A stretch of 64,000 nt of DNA. Origin: Hymenobacter fodinae (lineage in GTDB: Bacteria; Bacteroidota; Bacteroidia; Cytophagales; Hymenobacteraceae). The stretch spans positions 372,001 to 436,000 of the forward strand of contig NZ_SRLA01000003.1 in assembly GCF_004745825.1 (NCBI RefSeq), given 5' to 3'. Both the position numbers and the translations under genes were made by a program. Shown piece by piece: positions 17,424 through 25,697 of this stretch (position 1 is its first letter; each line of letters begins with the position of its first letter). The notes under the pieces were generated by a model. The model was not told the DNA's origin. It searched no databases and was given only the letters and a program-made list of their open reading frames with translations.

Positions 17424-18319
17424 GGAAGAACGAGCAGTTTACCGGTAATGCTGAACCCCAGAACGGTCATGTCGAGCTTGTCGAGACATCTCGCGTGCTG
17501 ACGTTGCCACAGCATCCACTCCCCCACTCCTCTGGAAGAAGTGGCTGGGGGGTGAAGTCCAACGAAGCGGTAGAGATGCTTCGGCAGGCTCAGCATGACG
17601 TTCTTGTACATGCTGCTCAGCAGCTAGCGGAGCTAGGCCACGCCACGCTTCCCGATGTCTTCTCGCCGGAGGAAGTGAGTAGCTTATTGCAGACCATTGA
17701 AACCGTTGAAAGCAACTCTGCCAACTTTCGGCGCAGCCAGGATGTGTTTGCCATTCGCAACCTGCTGCGGGAGATTCCGCAATTGCGGGAGCAACTCCTG
17801 ACGCCGAAGCTGCGGACGGTGCTGGCGGCGCTTTTCCCCGAGGTTAGGCCACACCTGACGAAGGCCATCTACTTCGACAAACCCGCTGGCTCTAACTGGC
17901 TAGTGGCCTGGCATCAGGATGTGATGATAAGCGTGGACCGCCGCATGGAGATTCCGGGCTACGGCCCCTGGACCAGCAAAGGCGGTGATGTAACCGTGCT
18001 GCCGCCCCGCGAAGTTCTGGAAAGCATCGTTACCCTGCGCCTGCACCTCGATGACTGTGACGCCACCAACGGAGCCTTGCGCGTAGTACCCAACTCGCAC
18101 CGGCACGGCGTCATCCCGAATGACCAGCATCCTGCCTACACCCCCGCAGCCGTAACGTGCGAGGTGCCGGCGGGCGGCCTGATGCTGATGCAGCCGCTCA
18201 CGCTGCACGCCTCTAACCGCAGTACCAGCGCCCGGCCGCGCCGCGTGATTCACTTGGAGTTCAGCACTGCTGAATTGCCGGGTGGCCTAGCGTGGCGGGA
18301 GCGGCAGGAAATAGAGTAA
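17420..18319 (+). CDS. Phytanoyl-CoA dioxygenase (PhyH) family protein with repeat-derived N-terminus
   Basis: 299 residues from the ATG at 17420 (ATGA overlap with the VWA stop). The catalytic part is an Fe(II)/2-oxoglutarate dioxygenase of the PhyH type: HxD motif WHQD (His165, Asp167), distal His263 in TLHASNRS, and the 2OG-binding Arg in ARPRRVIH. Residues about 15-61 are encoded by a dispersed palindromic DNA repeat and look unrelated to the enzyme (VETSRVLT, MLRQAQHDV). Alternative start: ATG 17576 (Met53), inside the repeat. The substrate is unknown. Confidence 0.8.
   Translation: MRKNEQFTGNAEPQNGHVELVETSRVLTLPQHPLPHSSGRSGWGVKSNEAVEMLRQAQHDVLVHAAQQLAELGHATLPDVFSPEEVSSLLQTIETVESNSANFRRSQDVFAIRNLLREIPQLREQLLTPKLRTVLAALFPEVRPHLTKAIYFDKPAGSNWLVAWHQDVMISVDRRMEIPGYGPWTSKGGDVTVLPPREVLESIVTLRLHLDDCDATNGALRVVPNSHRHGVIPNDQHPAYTPAAVTCEVPAGGLMLMQPLTLHASNRSTSARPRRVIHLEFSTAELPGGLAWRERQEIE
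17466..17603. repeat. Dispersed palindromic repeat inside a coding frame
   Basis: The left end CATGTCGAGCTTGTCGAGAC and right end GGCAGGCTCAGCATGACG are imperfect inverted copies; the middle contains a second inverted sequence (CCCCCACTCCTCTGGAAGAA with GTGGCTGGGGGG) related to the repeat at 159-285. The ends match the repeat at 48156-48253 (CGTCATGTCGAG, GACATCTCGC). It is read through in frame by the PhyH gene. Confidence 0.7.
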
Positions 18320-18366
18320 CCACAAAACCCAATATCCAAACAACTAAGTCCCTAACAACCCTACAT

Positions 18367-19323
18367 ATGAAAGACTTCCCCTACACCGAATCGAAAGACA
18401 CCCGCAGCGGCTTTGGCGCGGGCCTGCAGGAGCTGGGCAAAACCAACCCCAATGTAGTAGCTCTGTGCGCCGACCTGATTGGCTCGCTCAAGATGGATGC
18501 CTTCATCAAGGATAACCCCGAGCGGTTCTTCCAGGTAGGCATTGCCGAGGCCAACATGATGGGCCTGGCCGCCGGCCTCACCATTGGGGGTAAGATTCCG
18601 TTCACGGGCACCTTTGCTAACTTCAGCACGGGCCGCGTGTACGACCAGATTCGGCAGAGCATTGCCTACTCGGGCAAAAACGTGAAGATCTGCGCTTCGC
18701 ACGCGGGCCTCACTCTGGGCGAAGACGGCGCTACCCACCAGATTCTCGAAGACATCGGGATGATGAAGATGCTGCCCCACATGACGGTCATCAACCCCTG
18801 CGACTACAACCAGACCAAAGCTGCTACCATCGCCATTGCCGACTACGAAGGCCCGGTGTACCTGCGCTTCGGCCGGCCGGTAGTGCCCAACTTCACCCCC
18901 GCCGACCAGAAGTTTGAAGTTGGCAAAGGCATTGTGCTCAACGAAGGTACCGACGTGAGCATCTTCGCCACTGGCCACTTGGTGTGGAAGGCCATCTTGG
19001 CCGGCAAGCTGCTGGCCGACAAAGGCATCAACGCTGAAATCATTAACATCCACACCATCAAGCCCCTCGACGCCCAGCTGATTCTGGAATCGGCCCGCAA
19101 AACGCGCTGCGTAGTAACGGCTGAGGAGCACCAGATGAACGGTGGCCTAGGCGACTCTGTAGCCCAGCTGCTAGCCCGCGAGGAGCCCCTGCCCCTGGAA
19201 ATGGTAGCCGTAAACGACTCCTTCGGTGAATCGGGCACCCCCGACCAGCTCATGGAGAAATACGGCCTCAACGAGCAAGCAATTGTAGCCGCCGTCGAGA
19301 AAGTAATGGCCCGCCGAAAGTAA
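18367..19323 (+). CDS. Transketolase, C-terminal subunit
   Basis: 318 residues from the ATG at 18367, where the family begins. It has the pyrimidine-binding domain (QVGIAEANMMGLAAGLTIGG with the catalytic Glu of transketolases, FANFSTGRVYDQIRQSIAYS, HAGLTLGEDGATHQ) and the C-terminal transketolase domain (DVSIFATGHLV, AEEHQMNGGLGDSV). It pairs with the N-terminal subunit encoded at 14802-15704. It is 47 bp downstream of the PhyH-like gene and closed by a terminator, so it may be co-transcribed with the intervening genes. Confidence 0.95.
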   Translation: MKDFPYTESKDTRSGFGAGLQELGKTNPNVVALCADLIGSLKMDAFIKDNPERFFQVGIAEANMMGLAAGLTIGGKIPFTGTFANFSTGRVYDQIRQSIAYSGKNVKICASHAGLTLGEDGATHQILEDIGMMKMLPHMTVINPCDYNQTKAATIAIADYEGPVYLRFGRPVVPNFTPADQKFEVGKGIVLNEGTDVSIFATGHLVWKAILAGKLLADKGINAEIINIHTIKPLDAQLILESARKTRCVVTAEEHQMNGGLGDSVAQLLAREEPLPLEMVAVNDSFGESGTPDQLMEKYGLNEQAIVAAVEKVMARRK

Positions 19324-19347
19324 GTCTTCTAATTTCTTGGAAAATGT

Positions 19348-19385
19348 AATGCCCCGGCCGCTACATGCGCAGCCGGGGCATTTTG
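19348..19385. terminator. Bidirectional intrinsic terminator
   Basis: AATGCCCCGGC / GCCGGGGCATT hairpin followed by TTGTT, between the transketolase C gene and the convergent gene at 19398. Confidence 0.85.
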
Positions 19386-19397
19386 TTATTCACACTA

Positions 19398-19994
19398 TTA
19401 GTCCAGCCAAATTTCATCGACTCTACGGATATTTAAATTTTCAGCTTCGTTTCTTGAACCGTAGCTCACAAAGCGAATCCCTTTGGTATACTGGATAATT
19501 GTATATCGCTTTTCTGTCTTCTGCCCCCTGTCAATGCGCCAACCATAAACATATGGTATGTTCCTGTTGCTACGAGCTGTATCCAATGGACCATACCGAT
19601 TAATTACATCTGCAAAGGTGTTAGATGGATAAATGCCTTTGGAAGTAACTATTGACGCCTTTGATCTAAACTTTATACTAGTTATTGATTGCTGATCCTT
19701 GGGTTTATTTTCTGTCTCAATAGCAAATTCAACACCTGCCCTTTTGTATGCAAGGGTATAGCCATAGACAACCTGATACGAGCCAGGCCTATCGTCGCTC
19801 CATTTGACATGAAAACGCCGTATCATTTCTCCCTTTTTGTAGCCGTTGCCCATTACCCGCCTGACGTCATTCAAGGTTGACTTACCTACCTGTAATCCTT
19901 GAAAAACAGAATCTCCCTGAATTACAGTTTGGCCTATTGCCGGGGACGCGCATAGAAGCAGCAAAAAAAATTTCAATAGCTGTTTGATTAACAT
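19398..19994 (-). CDS. Secreted protein of unknown function
   Basis: 198 residues with a clear signal peptide (LLKFFLLLLCASPAIG, cleaved near residue 21). The mature part begins with GDSVFQGLQVGKSTLNDVRRVMG, the pattern of a small SmpA/BamE-like or DUF-type fold in which a G-K-S/T-x-x-D-V turn precedes a helix, but I cannot confirm this. The gene is markedly AT-rich compared with its neighbours, suggesting horizontal acquisition. No operon partner is visible. Confidence 0.75.
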   Translation of the reverse strand: MLIKQLLKFFLLLLCASPAIGQTVIQGDSVFQGLQVGKSTLNDVRRVMGNGYKKGEMIRRFHVKWSDDRPGSYQVVYGYTLAYKRAGVEFAIETENKPKDQQSITSIKFRSKASIVTSKGIYPSNTFADVINRYGPLDTARSNRNIPYVYGWRIDRGQKTEKRYTIIQYTKGIRFVSYGSRNEAENLNIRRVDEIWLD

Positions 19995-20052
19995 AGCGAA
20001 TCAATCATAAGTGACTCGTCTAGCGCATATAGAAAAGGGCACTGCTCACTTC

Positions 20053-20703
20053 TTACTGCTTCCCGCCGCACTCAGCGCAGAAACGTTGCTCGGGCTTTAC
20101 AGAAGCGCCACAGTCGCCGCAGAACTTGTCTTTGGCTTGAGCAGCGGTATTGGGCGTGCCGCAAGTTGGGCAGAATTTCTGGCCGGGTGCCAGCTTGGCT
20201 TGGCAGTTCTGGCACTGCACTAGGCCACCGGTATTGAGAAAATCGAGGCCCTTGGTGTAATCCTGCTCCCGTGTTTTGGTGTGAATTTGCTCGCGGGCGG
20301 CCTGGCGCTGCTGGGCCGATAGCTCCTCTTGCTCATCGGGGGCGCAGGTTTCGCAGAGGTTGGCGCTGTGGTTCCAGCACACATCAGGGCATACCCAGTT
20401 GCCGCAACGGGTGCACTGCTTGAAGTACGTTTTGCCTTCCTGCACGGCTTTTTCTAGGGCCGCGTCGTGGGCCTTACCGCCAATAGCTCGCTGCACGTGG
20501 TAGGCGGCAGTACCGGCATCATAAAAGCTGCCCCCAAACAGGCTGCCGGCGGCACGCATCAGCTCCCCGGCAATACCAATGCTGTTCGGCTGAAACCGAG
20601 ACATATGCCCATTGCGGCACTTGTCGCAGTAGAATTTAAACTGAAACCCCTTGTCGGTCGACAAATCATCATGGTTGGCGACGAACTGGATTAGGTTGCT
20701 CAT
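20053..20703 (-). CDS. Zinc-ribbon protein
   Basis: 216 residues with four CxxC-based zinc sites: FYCDKCRNGH near the N-terminus, CTRCGNWVCPDVCWNH with CETC in the middle, CQNCQ ... CPTCG, and CGDCG ... CAECG at the C-terminus. The last two are classical double zinc ribbons. Between them lies a small Gly/Ala-rich region (GELMRAAGSLFGGSFYDAG). It probably acts as a nucleic-acid- or protein-binding adaptor; no enzyme domain is visible. It is single on the minus strand. Confidence 0.8.
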   Translation of the reverse strand: MSNLIQFVANHDDLSTDKGFQFKFYCDKCRNGHMSRFQPNSIGIAGELMRAAGSLFGGSFYDAGTAAYHVQRAIGGKAHDAALEKAVQEGKTYFKQCTRCGNWVCPDVCWNHSANLCETCAPDEQEELSAQQRQAAREQIHTKTREQDYTKGLDFLNTGGLVQCQNCQAKLAPGQKFCPTCGTPNTAAQAKDKFCGDCGASVKPEQRFCAECGGKQ

Positions 20704-20837
20704 AGCGAATAAGGAAGACTGAGTGAACGGTTAAAAGTAGTTATATCCGAATATTTGAAGACTACTCAAGCCGGAGTTATTGAAAATATTCCGCTCGTAT
20801 ACTTGCACACCGTTTCGGTTCTCCTTCTTCCCTGCCT

Positions 20838-21581
20838 ATGCGTCTGCTCTACGCCCTCCTGACTTGTTTTCTAGGCCTGTGCATTGTTCCGGCCGGGCAC
20901 GCGCAAAACCAGCAGCAGCGCGATACCACCCTTATCGTCTACACCGGGCAGCTCACGGGGGCCTACAGCCGGGGTGGCGTTAGCCGCACGTTGGCATCCA
21001 CCTCCCACTCGCTCACGTTTACTCGCGGTCAGCACTTTGGCCTACCCATGAACGGCAGCTTCATTTACGGCAAGCAGGATGGCTTTTTAAAAGAGCGTGA
21101 ATTACTGCTCACGGCCACGCCCTATTATTACAAGGGCCGTTTCCGGGCCTACGCCCTGGGCGGGTTTGAAATCAGCAACCTCCGCGGCATCACGAGTCGG
21201 GTGCAGTTGGGAGCGGGGCCAGGCTGGGCATTTTATTCCGATACGTTGGGCCGGGAGGTATCCGTAAGCAACCTGCTGATTCGGGAGAAAACCAACTTCC
21301 GCAACGGCACCAGTCGCCTTACTACTCGCAACTCGGCCCGCCTAAAGGTCAGCTACTCGCGCAGCGTGTTCACCCTCAGCTCCATCACGTTCTACCAGCC
21401 CTCCGTCATTGACTTCGGCGATTATCGTTTCAGCAACCTCACCACCCTGGCCCTGAAGCTGCCGCGTAAGTTCTCCGTCAATTTCAGCTATAACTACACC
21501 CATGAGAGCCGCGTGATTGAGGGCCGATTCCCCGATAACACCAACGTAACCGTGGGAGTGGCCTACAGCACTACCCGCTAG
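20838..21581 (+). CDS. DUF481-like outer-membrane protein
   Basis: 247 residues. The signal peptide (about 1-22, PAGHAQ) is followed by alternating beta strands with aromatic ends (RFRAYALGGFEISNL, GPGWAFYSD, FSVNFSYNYTHES), consistent with a small beta barrel of the YdiY/DUF481 type. The C-terminus ends GVAYSTTR. The ligand is unknown. The stop codon TAG is embedded in the overused CTAGGCCAC motif. Confidence 0.75.
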   Translation: MRLLYALLTCFLGLCIVPAGHAQNQQQRDTTLIVYTGQLTGAYSRGGVSRTLASTSHSLTFTRGQHFGLPMNGSFIYGKQDGFLKERELLLTATPYYYKGRFRAYALGGFEISNLRGITSRVQLGAGPGWAFYSDTLGREVSVSNLLIREKTNFRNGTSRLTTRNSARLKVSYSRSVFTLSSITFYQPSVIDFGDYRFSNLTTLALKLPRKFSVNFSYNYTHESRVIEGRFPDNTNVTVGVAYSTTR

Positions 21582-21591
21582 GCCACCCCCG

Positions 21592-22566
21592 TTAGCGCCC
21601 CCTGAAGCTGGATAGGTAGGCTATTCCATCCTGAAAGGTGGTAATTGATGACCCCGCCAAGTAGCTCAATAGCGGGTACATGGGCTGCTTAAACACCTCC
21701 AGACTGGGGTGCTCCCCTCGTAAGATTTCCCGGATAGTATTGGAGCCCTGGCCCATGAGCTCTGGAGCATACTGACGAGGCACTTTCTGCTCGTACAAGA
21801 AGGTAGCCACCCTGGCCGCTACAACGGGGTCGGGCGTGTTAAGGGCTTGTACGCACTGGGGCAAGATCCTAGGCCAATCGGCGGGCTTAACGGGGTGGTA
21901 GCGCAAGAAACCCTGCACGAGCTGTAGTGTGCCGACGCCCAGATTAGGGTCGCGCAGGAAGGGCAGCAATTGGTACATATCGGCGGCCGTGCGCGCCTGA
22001 GAGCCGGCCTGCACCAGAGCCTTCTCCCGCACTGAGTCGGGGGCGGCGCTGCGCAGTACGGCCACAGCCTGTGCTACCGTAAGTGGCCTAGGAGCCTGCA
22101 ACAGCCGCAGGGCCTCGGCGTACCGCGCCGCTTGGTGGTGGGGGTATTTGCGGCGGACCACTGCCACCGCCGCTGTGTCTTGGGCCCGAGCCGCAAACAG
22201 GCTCCGGCGGGCCATCTGAAACTCCAAGCTCTGGAACTGCTTCATACTCAGAATAGCATTCAGCTGGCTTACTACGCGCGGATCAGGAGGGGCGGCCGTT
22301 CGGTAGGGAGTGCCAGTATCGGAGCGCAGGGTTACGAGGTACTGGTCGTCACTCAACCATATTACTTGCGCATCTTTATAGCCCATGGGCCGAATGGCTG
22401 CCATGCACACGGTGGCTTTTTTCTGGTTGAGGGCCGCCACGAAGTCCTCGCGAGTCAGGCCGGATGGCAAACCCCACACCTCCACGTCGGATGGCTTGAT
22501 TTGGGCATCCGAGGGCGTTGCTTGGCTCCAGAGCCCCATCAGCAGCGCAAAAAAATACTTCCTCAT
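21592..22566 (-). CDS. Secreted helical-repeat protein, unknown function
   Basis: 324 residues from the ATG at 22564-22566; an ATG three codons earlier (22575) is also possible. After a signal peptide (KYFFALLMGLWSQATPSDAQ) comes a small alpha/beta segment and then a HEAT-like helical region (about 150-300: VAQAVAVLRSAAPDSVREKAL, LPFLRDPNLGVGTLQLVQG, TPDPVVAARVATFLYE). Such repeats usually bind proteins. It converges with the DUF481-like gene. No specific family can be named. Confidence 0.75.
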   Translation of the reverse strand: MRKYFFALLMGLWSQATPSDAQIKPSDVEVWGLPSGLTREDFVAALNQKKATVCMAAIRPMGYKDAQVIWLSDDQYLVTLRSDTGTPYRTAAPPDPRVVSQLNAILSMKQFQSLEFQMARRSLFAARAQDTAAVAVVRRKYPHHQAARYAEALRLLQAPRPLTVAQAVAVLRSAAPDSVREKALVQAGSQARTAADMYQLLPFLRDPNLGVGTLQLVQGFLRYHPVKPADWPRILPQCVQALNTPDPVVAARVATFLYEQKVPRQYAPELMGQGSNTIREILRGEHPSLEVFKQPMYPLLSYLAGSSITTFQDGIAYLSSFRGR

Positions 22567-22713
22567 ATCACGCACGTATATAGTTGGCTAGCAAGTCTGT
22601 AAACTCGTGTTGTACCTGCATGAGCAAGGTAATAGTTCATAGGGCATTAAACCAATTGCCGTGGCCTTGCTCTAACCTCGCACAAACTAGCCGCCCCTAA
22701 CCTACTCCCCTGC

Positions 22714-23265
22714 TTGGAAGATCAGGAGATACTCGCCAAGTTCGACGACCCCGCCGCCCGTAACGTGGCCTTCAACCAGCTGGTGCGCAAGTACCAGCAG
22801 AAGGTGTACTGGCACGTGCGCAAAATGGTCATCGACCACGACGATGCCGACGACTTAACTCAGGACGTCTTTGTGAAAGTATGGAACAACCTGGCGAATT
22901 TTCGACGGGACGCTTCGCTGTACACCTGGATTTACCGCATTGCCACCAACGAATGCCTAAGCTTCCTGTCCTCTAAGCGGCGGCGGTTTTTCTTGCCCCT
23001 GAATGATGTAGGAGCCGAACTTACCACCAAACTTGAGGCCGACCCTAGCATGGCGGGTGATGAAATTGAGCGGCGGCTACAGAAAGCCATTCTACGCCTA
23101 CCTGATAAGCAGCGGCTGGTGTTCAACATGAAATACTACGATGACATCACCTACGAGCAGATGGCCGAAATAACGGGCACTTCGGTAGGTGCCCTGAAAG
23201 CATCGTATCACCATGCCGTAAAAAAAATTGAACAATACGTGACGGAAGATTCCGTCCGTAATTAA
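22714..23265 (+). CDS. ECF-type RNA polymerase sigma factor
   Basis: 183 residues. Region 2 has DHDDADDLTQDVFVKVWNNL and the YTWIYRIATNECLSFL segment; region 4 has LPDKQRLVFNMKYYDDITYEQMAEITGTSVGALKASYHHAVKKIE. The start codon is TTG at 22714; no upstream in-frame ATG is near. It heads a three-gene operon with an anti-sigma-like membrane protein and a Spy-like periplasmic protein, a layout that points to an envelope-stress response. Confidence 0.95.
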   Translation: MEDQEILAKFDDPAARNVAFNQLVRKYQQKVYWHVRKMVIDHDDADDLTQDVFVKVWNNLANFRRDASLYTWIYRIATNECLSFLSSKRRRFFLPLNDVGAELTTKLEADPSMAGDEIERRLQKAILRLPDKQRLVFNMKYYDDITYEQMAEITGTSVGALKASYHHAVKKIEQYVTEDSVRN

Positions 23266-23296
23266 ACCTCAAGGCCTCAGTAGCCTCTAACTCAGC

Positions 23297-23755
23297 ATGA
23301 ATACCCCCTTTCGTTTGGATGATCATAAGCGCCGGGCGCAACCACTGGCTCCGCCGCCAGATCGGTACTTTGAGCAACTCCCCGCGCGCGTTATGGCCCG
23401 GGCGCAACCCGCAGATGCAGGTGGCCTAGCCAGCACGTGGGGTTGGCTGCAGCAGCTTTCGGCCCCGGTTCGGTCGGCGCTGGCTTCGGCCGTGGTACTC
23501 GGCGGCTTTGCGGCTTCTTTCTGGCTAACCCAATCTGCACCGGTTGCCACTTCAGGCCCCGCAACGGTGCTGGCGGCTGTGCCGCAGGCTGAGATGGTAC
23601 AATATCTGTTAGCCAGCGACCAGCGTGTGACCCTCACCGATTTGGCAGAGCTGGCCCCCGCCCCATCGGGCATGCCCGAAACCTATCTGCAGGCCTCGCC
23701 CGATGAGCTGCAGGATGCGCTGGATAGCCAACCCAGTGATGAAGCGTATTACTAA
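23297..23755 (+). CDS. Anti-sigma-factor-like single-pass membrane protein
   Basis: 152 residues. The N-terminal 60 residues are cytoplasmic-looking and hydrophilic, followed by one transmembrane helix (ALASAVVLGGFAASFWL, about 74-90) and an acidic periplasmic tail. It lies 31 bp after the sigma gene. No zinc-binding HxxxCxxC is present, so it is not a ZAS-type anti-sigma factor. Its position and topology suggest that it restrains the sigma factor, but this is inferred from context. Confidence 0.65.
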   Translation: MNTPFRLDDHKRRAQPLAPPPDRYFEQLPARVMARAQPADAGGLASTWGWLQQLSAPVRSALASAVVLGGFAASFWLTQSAPVATSGPATVLAAVPQAEMVQYLLASDQRVTLTDLAELAPAPSGMPETYLQASPDELQDALDSQPSDEAYY

Positions 23756-23777
23756 CTCTTTCCCGTTTTAACCGCAC

Positions 23778-24266
23778 ATGACTCACCTTCTCCGTAGCTT
23801 CTGGGTAGTGTTGCTGCTGACCACGGTTTCGCTTACAGCCCTGGCGCAAGCGCCGGCTGGCCAGCAAGACCGCCTAAACCAGCTGGAAAATGCCAAGATT
23901 GCCTACCTCACCGATAAAATTTCGCTGACCCAGGACCAGGCTCAAAAGTTCTGGCCCGTGTACAATGATTTTACCACTAAACGCCGGGACCTGAACCGTC
24001 AAATGCGCCAGCTGCGTACCGCTAGCCCAGATGGCCTCACCGACGAGCAAATCAAAACCAACCTCAACCAGGCCATGACCTTGCGCGAGCAGGAAGTGAA
24101 GCTGGAGCGAGACTACTTCAATAAGTTTCAGAAGATTCTCAGCATCCGGCAGGTAGGCCAGTTGTACAGCGCCGAGCGCGAGTTTACCCGCGAAGTCATC
24201 AAGCGAGTAGCCGACCGCCGCGGCGGCCCTCACCGTAGCCGCCCCGAGAGCCAATCAGGTAATTGA
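23778..24266 (+). CDS. Spy/CpxP-like periplasmic protein
   Basis: 162 residues with a signal peptide (VVLLLTTVSLTALAQ). The mature protein is highly helical and charged, with two LTxxQ-like motifs: SLTQDQAQKFWPVYNDF and ILSIRQVGQLYSAEREF, as in Spy and CpxP chaperones and Bacteroidetes zinc-resistance-like sensors. It probably buffers misfolded envelope proteins or feeds back on the sigma system encoded just upstream. It ends the operon, before a strong terminator at 24292. Confidence 0.8.
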   Translation: MTHLLRSFWVVLLLTTVSLTALAQAPAGQQDRLNQLENAKIAYLTDKISLTQDQAQKFWPVYNDFTTKRRDLNRQMRQLRTASPDGLTDEQIKTNLNQAMTLREQEVKLERDYFNKFQKILSIRQVGQLYSAEREFTREVIKRVADRRGGPHRSRPESQSGN

Positions 24267-24291
24267 CCGGCTCCCTTTCTCCAGTCTATTT

Positions 24292-24322
24292 AAAAAGCAG
24301 CTGCCCTGGCAGCTGCTTTTTT
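24292..24322 (+). terminator. Intrinsic terminator
   Basis: AAAAAGCAGCTGCC / GGCAGCTGCTTTTTT hairpin with a 2-nt spacer, closing the sigma operon. Confidence 0.9.
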
Positions 24323-24391
24323 GTTGTACCCGTGAACCAAGCCGCCGGTATTGCCTGTAACACATGGCTAGGCCACCCATCACTTTGGGCG

Positions 24392-24399
24392 TACCTTTG
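24392..24399 (+). promoter_or_regulatory. TAnnTTTG-type -7 element
   Basis: TACCTTTG lies 23 bp before the aminotransferase start. Confidence 0.5.
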
Positions 24400-24422
24400 C
24401 GGCCCGCTTTGCTTTCAGAACT

Positions 24423-25616
24423 ATGCTTACCCCCCGCCAGCTTTTCCTGCGCCACCAGGCTCAAACTTCCGATTTTCCCTTGCTGCTTGAAATTGAGCGT
24501 GCCGAGGGTGTGTATATGTTTGACGCTGCCGGCCAACGCTACCTCGATTTAATTTCGGGTATTGGCGTAAGCAACGTAGGCCACCGTCATCCGCGGGTAC
24601 TACAAGCCATTCAGGACCAACTGGATAAATATCTCCACCTGATGGTGTACGGCGAGCTAGTGCAGGCGCCTCCCGCCGTGCTGGCCGAAGCCCTGCACCG
24701 CACCCTGCCGGCCCACCTCGACAATGTGTATTTCACCAACTCGGGTACCGAGGCCGTGGAGGGGGCCCTGAAGCTGGCCAAGCGGCACACGGGCCGCACC
24801 GGTTTGCTTTCCAGCTATAATGCCTACCACGGCTCCACCCACGGCGCCCTGAGCATCACTGGCTCTGAGAGCTTCAAGAATAGCTTCCGCCCCCTGTTGC
24901 CCAATGTGCAGCACTTCCGCCACAATAACTTCGAAGATCTGGCCCTCATCACTGAGCACACCGCGGCTGTGGTCATCGAAACCGTGCAGGGCGAGGCGGG
25001 CGTGCGGGTTCCGGCCCCGGACTACCTGCCTGCTTTGCGACAGCGCTGCACCGATATGGGGGCCCTGCTCATTTTGGATGAAATCCAATGCGGCTTTGGG
25101 CGCACCGGTACGTTCTGGGCATTTGAGCAGTTTGGTATTGAGCCCGACATCCTGCTCACGGCTAAGGGCATGGGGGGCGGTATGCCCATTGGCGCCTTTA
25201 TTTCTTCCCAGGAAATTATGTCAGGCTTTAAGACCAACCCCATCCTAGGCCACTGCACCACGTTTGGCGGGCACCCGGTGTCGTGCGCGGCGTCGCTGGC
25301 TACACTGCAGGTTATTCAGGAAGGCAACCTGCTGGCCGGCGTGGCAGAAAAAGCAGCTCGCTTCCGGCAGCAGCTGGTGCACCCTGCCATTCGCGACATC
25401 CGAGGCTGTGGTCTGCTGATGGCCGTTGAATTTGACTCGTTCGAGGTACTCAAGCCCATCATCGACCACGCGCTCTGGCACGAACACATTCTCACCGACT
25501 GGTTCCTGTTCTGCGACAACTCCCTGCGCATCGCGCCCCCACTCACCATCACGGCCGCCCAAATTGACGAGGCCTGCGCTGCCTTGCTACGCGCCATTGA
25601 CGCAGTAGTGAGCTAG
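24423..25616 (+). CDS. Class III PLP-dependent aminotransferase (acetylornithine/aspartate family)
   Basis: 397 residues. PLP lysine is Lys248 in LLTAKGMGGGMPIGA. Other class III signatures: SGIGVSNVGHRHPRV, TNSGTEAVEGALKLA, YHGSTHGALSITGSE, and ILDEIQCGFGRTGTFWAFE. The family includes ArgD-type enzymes, but many Bacteroidetes paralogues have different or unknown substrates, and no arginine genes lie nearby, so no gene symbol is given. It is single, with a promoter element and terminator of its own. Confidence 0.9.
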   Translation: MLTPRQLFLRHQAQTSDFPLLLEIERAEGVYMFDAAGQRYLDLISGIGVSNVGHRHPRVLQAIQDQLDKYLHLMVYGELVQAPPAVLAEALHRTLPAHLDNVYFTNSGTEAVEGALKLAKRHTGRTGLLSSYNAYHGSTHGALSITGSESFKNSFRPLLPNVQHFRHNNFEDLALITEHTAAVVIETVQGEAGVRVPAPDYLPALRQRCTDMGALLILDEIQCGFGRTGTFWAFEQFGIEPDILLTAKGMGGGMPIGAFISSQEIMSGFKTNPILGHCTTFGGHPVSCAASLATLQVIQEGNLLAGVAEKAARFRQQLVHPAIRDIRGCGLLMAVEFDSFEVLKPIIDHALWHEHILTDWFLFCDNSLRIAPPLTITAAQIDEACAALLRAIDAVVS

Positions 25617-25636
25617 TAGGCCACTCCATTAGCAGA

Positions 25637-25674
25637 AACGCCCGGCTTTTCATTTCAAATGAAGGCCGGGCGTT
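25637..25674. terminator. Bidirectional intrinsic terminator
   Basis: AACGCCCGGC / GCCGGGCGTT stem between convergent genes. Confidence 0.8.
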
Positions 25675-25697
25675 GCTGCTATGCAAAAGAAGAGTGC

